Origin: Saccharina japonica
Taxonomy: Eukaryota > Sar > Phaeophyceae > Laminariales > Laminariaceae
DNA length: 64,000 nucleotides
Direction of reading: 5' to 3'
Assembly: GCA_008828725.1 (NCBI GenBank)
Contig: MEHQ01000097.1
Coordinates: 124,001 to 188,000, forward strand
Position numbers and translations under genes: made by a program. The notes beneath the pieces were generated by a model. The model was not told the origin of the DNA, ran no database searches, and was given only the letters and a program-made list of their open reading frames with translations. Positions 63,901 through 64,000 of the stretch are shown in pieces (the first letter of the stretch is position 1; every line of letters starts with the position of its first letter).

Positions 63901-64000
63901 TTATCGCCGTCGTTTTTGTCTGCCCGCCCGCCCGCCCAGCTGCTCCTAGTCTGGAAAAGCTCGGGATACTACAACACCAGCACAAGGCTCGTCGTCTTCG
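21527..64000 (+). CDS. Axonemal dynein heavy chain, N-terminal tail (overview, partial at 3' end)
   Basis: Ten exons (21527-21604, 25240-25394, 28769-28865, 30537-30665, 32399-32533, 47552-47686, 56721-56887, 58928-59005, 61894-61987, 63940-64000+) join in consistent phase to about 376 residues. They match the order of the DHC_N1 tail of dynein heavy chains: the GDLP..WG block, GQV..LPL, HVLESALITWTKQIKNVLKQ, GPLEELEFW, and VWKSSGYYNT. Dynein heavy chains are about 4,500-residue ATP-driven microtubule motors; this tail binds intermediate chains and partner heavy chains. The block order and wording resemble outer-arm beta/DNAH9-11-17 proteins, which is inference. Introns run from 1.7 to 15 kb and hold satellite, LINE, SINE and MITE DNA. 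Motor domains lie off the right edge. Confidence 0.92.
22359..22477. mobile_element. M1 MITE
   Basis: It reads TTTTACGGGAGACCATAGTA to TTTACTATGGCCCCCCGTAA, with the same internal right-arm duplication as the 1515 copy. It lies in dynein intron 1. Confidence 0.85.
22925..23105. mobile_element. Small MITE with CAGGACACC ends
   Basis: Inverted ends GCAGGACACCTATCAAGAAA and TTTCTTATTTAGGTGTCCTG are 180 bp apart. A second copy is at 26401-26592. It accounts for part of the longest non-repeat ORF in this region. Confidence 0.7.
23310..24190 (+). repeat. Long tandem repeat (six units, 105-165 bp)
   Basis: Units contain GGTACAACGGCGACTTTTGC, CATATCGTAACGGAAAATAC, AGGATCTAC and TGCTGTCCGAT..AAATCTTGTGCCC. 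Starts are near 23318, 23477, 23641, 23787, 23935 and 24065; later units lose the first block and gain CAG triplets. In dynein intron 1. Confidence 0.9.
24600..25190 (+). mobile_element. R5 cluster (two short tails and one 3' half)
   Basis: Three R5 3' segments lie in tandem, each ending in a C run (24733, 24838, 24905). A further half copy starts at AGTGGCCACACCAGAAATTA and ends in C-rich sequence at 25164-25190, just before dynein exon 2. Confidence 0.8.
25240..25394 (+). CDS. Dynein heavy chain exon 2
   Basis: This 155-nt exon has acceptor CTACTCTCAG and a strong donor GTAAGC. It encodes VAHSFPKVTAQNIRAFGSSE and ends LALYFFADKGNTGL plus AG of a split Arg codon. It is the first globular part of the dynein tail. 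The poly-C end of an R5 repeat lies about 50 nt upstream of the acceptor and probably serves as the pyrimidine tract. Confidence 0.8.
25868..25902 (+). repeat. (TTG)n microsatellite
   Basis: About 11 TTG triplets in dynein intron 2. Confidence 0.95.
26090..26395 (+). mobile_element. tRNA-headed SINE, copy 3 (best preserved head)
   Basis: The head reads CCCGGTGGTCTAGCAGGTAA (A box TGGTCTAGCAGG) and GAGGGTTCGAATCCCC (B box), then the body GTCGACGAGGGAAGAA, CGCGATAAAAATGCAAGGCA and GGATCTGAGTTACGACT. It lies in dynein intron 2, sense. It is not a functional tRNA because no acceptor stem closes after the B box. Confidence 0.88.
26401..26592. mobile_element. Small MITE with CAGGACACC ends
   Basis: The ends CAGGACAGGACACCTACTAG and TTTCCTATCGGGTGTCCTGT form an inverted repeat, with AGGCTAA/TTAGC inner arms shared with the 22925 copy. 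Confidence 0.7.
26706..26971. mobile_element. M2 MITE
   Basis: It reads GAACGCATGCTACGATAGCC to CCTCTATCGTAGCACGCGTC, sharing the TAGCCTGCATGCAGGTGCAC variant with the 12132 copy, which suggests a subfamily. Confidence 0.85.
27420..28470 (+). repeat. Dispersed GGGGAATGTTTATGAGTGGTCAA repeat
   Basis: Four copies of a segment with TATCCTTGTTCG, GGGGAATGTTTATGAG, GTCAACGCTGAAGC and CATGCTTACACAC (near 27430, 27605, 27670, 28190), plus a diverged one near 28410. Relatives are at 47230 and, reversed, at 29965, 62085, 62445, 62825, 63025 and 63165. Dynein intron 2. Confidence 0.75.
27890..28174. mobile_element. M2 MITE
   Basis: It reads GACGAATGCCACGGTAGAGG to CCTCTATCGTAGCACGCGTC, with A-rich expansions in the interior. 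Confidence 0.85.
28769..28865 (+). CDS. Dynein heavy chain exon 3
   Basis: This 97-nt exon has acceptor ACAAACAG and donor GAG/GTGGGG. It starts with G, completing AGG (Arg) from exon 2. It encodes VDLKPPETAKSTCVYAVKLE and then ARAISTDGFDKE, corresponding to the conserved K.VYFLR..PI...N..KEV region of axonemal dyneins. An overlapping out-of-frame ORF with an ATG at 28737 is a shadow. Confidence 0.8.
29520..29823. mobile_element. M4 foldback element, diverged
   Basis: A shorter copy has a centre GGGGGGAGGCACCTCCCCCC (29577-29598) and right end TGAAAACCGGCTGTT. It lies in dynein intron 3. Confidence 0.7.
30116..30245. mobile_element. M1 MITE
   Basis: It reads ATTACGGGGTGGGCTAATGA to AACTATGGTTCCCCCGAAAA with the family core. 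It lies directly before a duplicated segment containing a decayed copy of the dynein exon 4 acceptor. Confidence 0.8.
30360..30432. mobile_element. M1 MITE, right half
   Basis: Core and right arm (TTTGGTCCTATTATATTTAC, TATGGTTCCTCCGAAATA) follow directly after the decayed exon 4 copy. The left arm is replaced by exon-like sequence, so this half copy is part of the local duplication. Confidence 0.65.
30537..30665 (+). CDS. Dynein heavy chain exon 4
   Basis: This 129-nt, phase 0-0 exon encodes MVMGDLPAIGALTHMSRVTQ and ends EEQGWGDVVSSQ, matching the GDL..L..L...Y.PLL....GWP.VVS block of axonemal dyneins. Its acceptor is odd: a run of ten G directly abuts CAG. A decayed copy of this acceptor and the first codons lies at 30341-30370. 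Confidence 0.85.
30689..30794. mobile_element. M1 MITE, 24 bp after dynein exon 4
   Basis: It reads TTACGGCGGGCCATAGTACA to TTTACTATACGTAGCCCGTA. It begins only 23 bp downstream of the exon 4 donor, so almost the whole 5' end of this intron is MITE. Confidence 0.85.
30838..31215 (-). mobile_element. tRNA-headed SINE, copy 4
   Basis: This minus-strand copy has its head near 31140-31210 (reverse of GGTAGTCTTAGCAGGTAGCC and GAGGGTTCGAGTCTTC) and its tail at about 30860. A poly-T run (30838-30852) marks the A-rich tail. It lies in dynein intron 4, antisense. Confidence 0.85.
31200..31292. mobile_element. M1 MITE, partial
   Basis: It contains GACCTACGGCATACACAAAC, the core and TTTGGTCCTATTCACCC; the left end is replaced by the SINE head of copy 4. 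Confidence 0.65.
31698..31936. mobile_element. M1 MITE with 125-bp insert
   Basis: The arms (TTACGGGAGACCGTAGTAAA and TTATTGTCCTGCGGAATAG) are split by about 125 bp of unrelated GC-rich sequence containing GGGGTATACCCC and a CGCGGAACGCGCTCTCGCGG hairpin. Confidence 0.7.
32399..32533 (+). CDS. Dynein heavy chain exon 5 (GC donor)
   Basis: This 135-nt, phase 0-0 exon encodes VMDAFGTLVSNVQVAVGQVR, then GVTCLPL and a charged tail ending DGHKKDRRQK. It corresponds to the V..L...V....GQVKGQTLLPLP block. No GT donor fits, but AAG/GCAAGC is a standard GC-AG donor and keeps the frame. A GT site at 32453 would truncate the conserved block. Pieces of both ends of this exon are repeated nearby. Confidence 0.8.
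32625..32800 (+). mobile_element. R5 element, 3' end
   Basis: It contains GCGGTTCTTAGCAGGATGGA to GACAACATGAGTATCCCCC, 90 bp after dynein exon 5. Confidence 0.75.
33020..33535 (+). mobile_element. R5 element, full length
   Basis: It runs from TAGGTTGGGTTGCCGTCGGT to CGACATGAGTACCCCCC. It is highly similar over 500 bp to the 36378 copy. Confidence 0.9.
33673..33931. mobile_element. M3 element, tandem trimer
   Basis: Three M3 copies lie head to tail (33673-33761, 33758-33847, 33844-33931) and share single TTAA junctions. All are in the same orientation and sit at the CTCCTTAA motif of a decayed M2 copy. Confidence 0.88.
34090..35312. mobile_element. M2 cluster with tandemly amplified right end
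   Basis: M2 sequence with a headless SINE inside (34255-34490) is followed by about seven tandem copies (34800-35312) of the 65-75-bp right end. Each carries CAGAAAACGTTTCAGCCAAA, GGTATACCTTATACCTCTA and CGTAGCACGCG. Single-base gains and losses between copies are frequent. Confidence 0.8.
34255..34490 (-). mobile_element. SINE, headless copy
   Basis: Body and tail are on the minus strand (reverse of TGACTCAGATCCGAGGTCAC and TCGTCGACTTTCATCGAA). It ends near 34485 without a tRNA head. The sequence TCACGCTCTCGCGCTTTCCG also occurs in the SINE at 53304, so these two belong to one subfamily. Confidence 0.75.
35714..35837. mobile_element. M1 MITE (inverted core)
   Basis: The arms GGGGGGCCACACGTAGTAAA and GTATTACTATGCTCCTCCGT enclose the core in reverse orientation (AAATCTATAGGTTTTTCTGT). 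Confidence 0.75.
36068..36345 (+). mobile_element. R5 element, 3' half
   Basis: It begins in ACATTAAATTAACTCATTGA and ends with GTACACCCCCCCCCC. It contains the window's second ambiguous base. Confidence 0.8.
36378..36888 (+). mobile_element. R5 element, full length
   Basis: It runs from TAGGTTGGGTTGGCGTCGGT to ACAACATGAGTACACCCCCC. A partial R5 (36068-36345) with an ambiguous base (n at 36320) lies immediately before it. Confidence 0.9.
36953..37206 (+). repeat. About 62-bp tandem repeat, four copies
   Basis: Each copy carries AGACATGAAATTACTAAACT, AACCAGTTTTTTTC and CAAAACACAAACCGGA. In dynein intron 5. Confidence 0.93.
37207..38129. other. Stretch with no assigned gene
   Basis: Unique-looking sequence of moderate GC content. 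Two overlapping minus-strand frames (37533-37901) look like a frameshifted protein remnant (LHNTKSYSHIGIPRTSLPPS, then ILEDIKISTYRLVLRLFGRV), but I do not recognise it. It could equally be the LINE 5' region. Confidence 0.4.
38130..38684 (+). pseudogene. LINE ORF1-like protein
   Basis: This is a 184-codon open frame with a highly charged Lys/Arg/Glu-rich C-terminal half, typical of nucleic-acid-binding LINE ORF1 products. No zinc knuckle or RRM is evident. It overlaps the start of the endonuclease frame (38587) by about 100 nt in another frame, as in many two-ORF LINEs. The assignment rests on position and composition only. Confidence 0.5.
38587..39417 (+). pseudogene. LINE endonuclease domain (APE-like), frameshifted
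   Basis: The motifs run in the canonical order of the exonuclease-endonuclease-phosphatase fold: LRIGSWNICGF, DLDIVGIQESW, GGVGFLV, YYLLGNIYMP, then after a frameshift VVLVGDFNSRIG, after another SSVLDFIVVENG, and after another TTDHCLIW. GDFN and DH carry catalytic residues. The domain would nick target DNA for reverse transcription, but three frameshifts inactivate this copy unless they are sequencing errors. Confidence 0.85.
39418..40310 (+). pseudogene. LINE ORF2 linker region
   Basis: This open frame (to 40202) is rich in Lys and Glu and begins RWRIDKLEVKEKREEFQEEM. It connects endonuclease and RT in LINE ORF2 proteins. A frameshift at about 40190 lies in a G-rich run just after FTREEVKKCVAKLKNRKG, which is the typical entry to the RT domain (K.GK..G.D). 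Confidence 0.7.
40310..41297 (+). pseudogene. LINE reverse transcriptase domain, truncated
   Basis: RT motifs are clear: GQAGFRPNRSC, FLDLQKAYDTVW (motif A, catalytic Asp), GVAQGCTLSPNLFKVYINDM (motif B) and GLMFADDFVC (motif C, ADD), then YLGVEIS. The longest open part is 40386-41414, but similarity ends at about 41297 and the final 40 codons are unrelated sequence. The catalytic residues are intact while the 5' part is frameshifted. Confidence 0.92.
41430..45943 (+). repeat. 91-bp satellite array, about 50 copies
   Basis: The motif TATCCGAGAAATTTATTTT recurs every 91 bp from 41430 to the last, decayed copy at 45889, giving 49 full periods plus a 55-bp partial. Nearly all copies read identically. 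Variants occur only in the last three units, near 45735, 45780 and 45890. Each unit contains the 12-bp palindrome CAGTCTAGACTG. No open frame spans it. It is not CRISPR, since there are no variable spacers. It lies inside dynein intron 5. Confidence 0.98.
46344..46464. mobile_element. M1 MITE
   Basis: It reads TATTATGGGGGGACCTGCAG to TGGTATGGTTTCCAGTAATA with the family core, in dynein intron 5 after the satellite. Confidence 0.75.
46736..46904. mobile_element. MITE with GGTACCCC-ACTTAAGAG ends
   Basis: Strong TIRs TGGGTACCCCTACTTAAGAG and the mirror CTCTTAAGTCGGGGTACCCA bound 169 bp with no ORF. A decayed relative may lie at 56100-56236 (AGTGGGAAATA, CTCGGGGTGCC). Confidence 0.85.
47552..47686 (+). 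CDS. Dynein heavy chain exon 6
   Basis: This 135-nt, phase 0-0 exon has a Gly/Ala-rich start followed by VHVLESALITWTKQIKNVLK and Q, the canonical dynein tail motif (LE..V..W..QI..VL). The donor is CAG/GTCGGT. The acceptor choice (GGCGAG/GAC) is the least certain; alternatives at 47544 and 47547 would change frame. It is preceded by a 15-kb intron and followed by a 9-kb intron, both full of tandem repeats. Confidence 0.88.
47724..47997. mobile_element. M6 MITE, copy 1
   Basis: The terminal inverted repeats are GACTGGTGCTACGGGTAG and its mirror CTATCGTAGAACCAGTC. The element is 274 bp and flanked by ATGA on both sides, a possible target duplication. The interior has two hairpin motifs, TCACTCGGCCGAGTGA and CACTCGTCCACGTGG. 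It lies at the border between dynein exon 6 and the 141-bp array. Confidence 0.85.
52617..52882. mobile_element. M6 MITE, copy 2, inserted in the 141-bp array
   Basis: It is about 80 percent similar by eye to 47724-47997, with TIRs ATGGTGCTACGGTAG and TATCGTAGCACCAGTC and the same internal CTCGGCCGAGTG hairpin. The array resumes on both sides, so insertion postdates array growth. Confidence 0.85.
53304..53640 (+). mobile_element. tRNA-headed SINE inserted in the 141-bp array
   Basis: The head GGTCGCCCCGGTGGGCTAGC has an A box (GGGCTAGCAGG) and a B box (GAGTTCGAGCCCC); the body is standard and the tail is A-rich (AAAAAAAACAAAAAAAACAA). It is flanked by AAAGCCG on both sides, a clear 7-bp target duplication within an array unit. 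Insertion is therefore younger than the array. Confidence 0.92.
56400..56680 (+). mobile_element. R5 element, composite 3' segments before dynein exon 7
   Basis: A short tail (GTCTCGAAAGCGATGCGGGG) and a 3' half (CTCACGGCGCTTCG-like to GAAAATGAAGTACCCCCCC) are joined. The final C run is about 45 nt before the exon 7 acceptor. Confidence 0.8.
56721..56887 (+). CDS. Dynein heavy chain exon 7
   Basis: This 167-nt exon has acceptor ACCCCCACAG and donor GTGAGT. After an acidic linker it encodes HPGPLEELEFWEQKAADLNG and IFEQLQSNRVRKILRYLDNN; GPL.E.EFW is a hallmark of the DHC_N1 region. It ends with AA of a Lys codon (phase 2). The poly-C end of an R5 element is about 45 nt upstream of the acceptor. 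Confidence 0.92.
56917..57097. mobile_element. M1 MITE with insert
   Basis: It has the left end TATAACGGGGGGACCTGTGG and the core GTACGTTTACCTCTTTCTAC with TTTGGTCCAGTTAG; about 75 bp of other sequence separate the left end from GTGAATAGGGGACCCACGG. It lies 30 bp after dynein exon 7. Confidence 0.6.
57145..57890. mobile_element. M2 MITE with 450-bp insert
   Basis: It has a left end GACCATGCCGCGGTAGAGGT and a second left-like part at 57680-57890 ending AACGTAACACTCGTC. Between them lies a segment with a direct repeat of AACGATCATTCAATG (57217 and 57386) and a GC-rich hairpin at 57257-57300. Confidence 0.65.
57945..58065 (+). repeat. GGTTTAGTTGGTTTAGTTGA repeat
   Basis: About ten degenerate units of TTTAGTTGG/TTTAGGTGG; no other feature. 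Dynein intron 7. Confidence 0.85.
58250..58470 (+). mobile_element. R5 element, 3' segment
   Basis: It contains GCGGTTCTTGCTAGCAGGAT and CCAGCATTGTAGGGATCCAA; the poly-C end is lost. Confidence 0.7.
58688..58797. mobile_element. M1 MITE
   Basis: It reads CTACGGAGGTCCATAGTGAA to TTTACTACGGCCCCCCGTGA with the family core. It interrupts an R5-derived segment, whose sequence resumes at GCAAGCAACAAAAAATGAGT. Confidence 0.85.
58928..59005 (+). CDS. Dynein heavy chain exon 8
   Basis: This 78-nt exon has acceptor AAAAAACAG and donor GTATAC. It begins with G, completing AAG (Lys), and encodes STYSTPFAKLCKEAFLARSE and ANGNN plus AG of Arg. This is the K-STY-x-PF...EA..N segment that follows exon 7 in axonemal dyneins. 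An out-of-frame reading hits a stop at TAA, so only the spliced frame works. Confidence 0.88.
59062..59460 (+). mobile_element. R5 element, 5'-truncated
   Basis: It runs from GAGTAGATCATTTGTGCGGG to GCACGACATGCGTACACCCC. It lies 57 bp after dynein exon 8. Confidence 0.88.
59638..59724. mobile_element. M3 element
   Basis: This clean copy reads TTAACCCATTCAGAACTGAA to CAGTTCTTAAGGGGTTAA, preceded by GGGGGACTCC and followed by TCCAAAATCGTCGG, both M2 sequence. Confidence 0.85.
59877..60580 (+). repeat. Two-copy duplication flanking a SINE
   Basis: AAGTCAGGTGGTATA, AGCCTTGGAGAT and ACCCAAACCCG recur in order at 59880-60010 and 60397-60560, with SINE copy 7 between them. Confidence 0.75.
60059..60385 (+). 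mobile_element. tRNA-headed SINE, copy 7
   Basis: The head GGTCGCCCCGGTAGACTAGT and B box TAGTTCGAATCCCACC are followed by the shared body and tail (AATGGGATGGACAAAAAACA). It lies in dynein intron 8 and is flanked by a duplicated segment of about 130 bp (59877 and 60397). Confidence 0.88.
60582..60905. mobile_element. M2 MITE carrying a nested M3 element
   Basis: The left end GACGCGCGCTACGTACGATA and internal CTGAAACGTTTTTCTGAATG are followed by M3 (60656-60746) exactly at the CTCCTTAA motif, then M2 interior. The right end is decayed. Confidence 0.75.
60656..60746. mobile_element. M3 element (nested in M2)
   Basis: It reads TTAACCCATTCATAACTGAA to CAGTTCTTAAGGGGTTAA, inserted in the M2 copy at 60582. 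Confidence 0.85.
60961..60990 (+). repeat. Poly-C tract, 30 nt
   Basis: Thirty consecutive C. Length is likely unreliable in the assembly. Dynein intron 8. Confidence 0.95.
61143..61441. mobile_element. M2 MITE
   Basis: It reads GACACGTGCTAAGACAGAGG to TTCTATCGTAGCATGCGTC, with a small internal duplication (ATGCAGGTG and GCGTCTCAAGTGCGG repeated). It lies in dynein intron 8. Confidence 0.8.
61894..61987 (+). CDS. Dynein heavy chain exon 9
   Basis: This 94-nt exon follows the pyrimidine-rich acceptor TTTTTCTTGTCCGGCCAG; its donor is ATG/GTAAGA. The A completes AGA (Arg). It encodes YLRPLRPWLQRLDAE and LPDLFRPALHM, matching the .FL.PL...E.L...P.LF.P..H. segment of outer-arm-type dyneins. It ends in phase 0. 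Confidence 0.9.
62160..63020 (+). repeat. About 20-bp minisatellite CTATTGGACTACAGTAGAC
   Basis: Some 25 degenerate units in three blocks (62160-62445, 62770-62830, 62885-63020), separated by the M2 copy and by copies of TTCAACGTTGATCACTCAGA. Dynein intron 9. Confidence 0.93.
62487..62744. mobile_element. M2 MITE within the 20-bp minisatellite
   Basis: This complete copy reads GACGCGTGCTACGATAGAGG to CTCCACCGTAGCATGCGTC. It splits the CTATTGGACTACAGTAG minisatellite in dynein intron 9. Confidence 0.88.
63358..63602 (+). repeat. 122-bp direct duplication
   Basis: Two copies start at 63358 and 63480 with GTACAGATAGATCATTAATG and end TCGTTAGGCGTAC; they differ at a handful of positions. Dynein intron 9. 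Confidence 0.95.
63940..64000 (+). CDS. Dynein heavy chain exon 10 (cut by window edge)
   Basis: This exon begins after a repeated CCCG tract and CCCAG. It encodes LLLVWKSSGYYNTSTRLVVF, the conserved (I/V)W..S.(Y/F)YNT..R...L block of dynein tails. It is phase 0 at the start and runs off the window. Confidence 0.9.
   Translation, partial: MLLVWKSSGYYNTSTRLVVF

Overview
This is a gene-poor, repeat-dense stretch of a eukaryotic nuclear genome. Almost every long ORF is a by-product of repeats. The real genes are visible only as short exons whose reading frames join exactly across large introns. Two genes can be reconstructed, lying head to head. On the minus strand (exons between 359 and 10781, continuing off the left edge) is a plant-type leucine-rich-repeat (LRR) protein. 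Its exons are built on a 24-codon (72 nt) module with mostly phase-1 introns. On the plus strand, from a start codon at 21527 to beyond the right edge, is the N-terminal tail (DHC_N1 region) of an axonemal dynein heavy chain, probably the outer-arm beta type. Ten exons (1,129 nt) are spread over 42.5 kb and all nine exon-exon phases agree. Two further isolated minus-strand exons (15089-15178 and 17905-17997) look coding but were not identified.

The organism therefore makes motile cilia or flagella and carries plant-like LRR proteins with LRR-unit exons. LRR-per-exon organisation is established for brown algae such as Ectocarpus. A flagellate-stage stramenopile, perhaps a brown alga, is my inference; no ribosomal or organellar marker is present to confirm it.

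Layout. 0-11 kb: LRR gene with introns full of MITEs, SINEs and microsatellites. 11-21.5 kb: repeats, two orphan minus-strand exons, foldback elements. 21.5-32.5 kb: dynein exons 1-5. 32.5-47.5 kb: a 15-kb dynein intron holding a decayed APE/RT LINE (38.1-41.3 kb) and an almost perfectly homogeneous array of about 50 copies of a 91-bp satellite (41430-45943). 47.6 kb: dynein exon 6. 47.7-56.7 kb: a 9-kb intron holding an array of 141-bp units that repeatedly switches orientation. 56.7-64 kb: dynein exons 7-10 among more MITEs and minisatellites.

At least seven dispersed repeat families recur. I name them M1 (about 115-bp MITE), M2 (about 250-bp MITE with GACGCGTGCTACGATAG ends), M3 (about 87-bp TTAA element), M4 (about 450-bp foldback), M6 (about 270-bp MITE), R5 (about 500-bp element ending in poly-C) and a tRNA-headed SINE. 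Several echo or border splice sites. All family assignments were made by eye; no alignment or database search was run.
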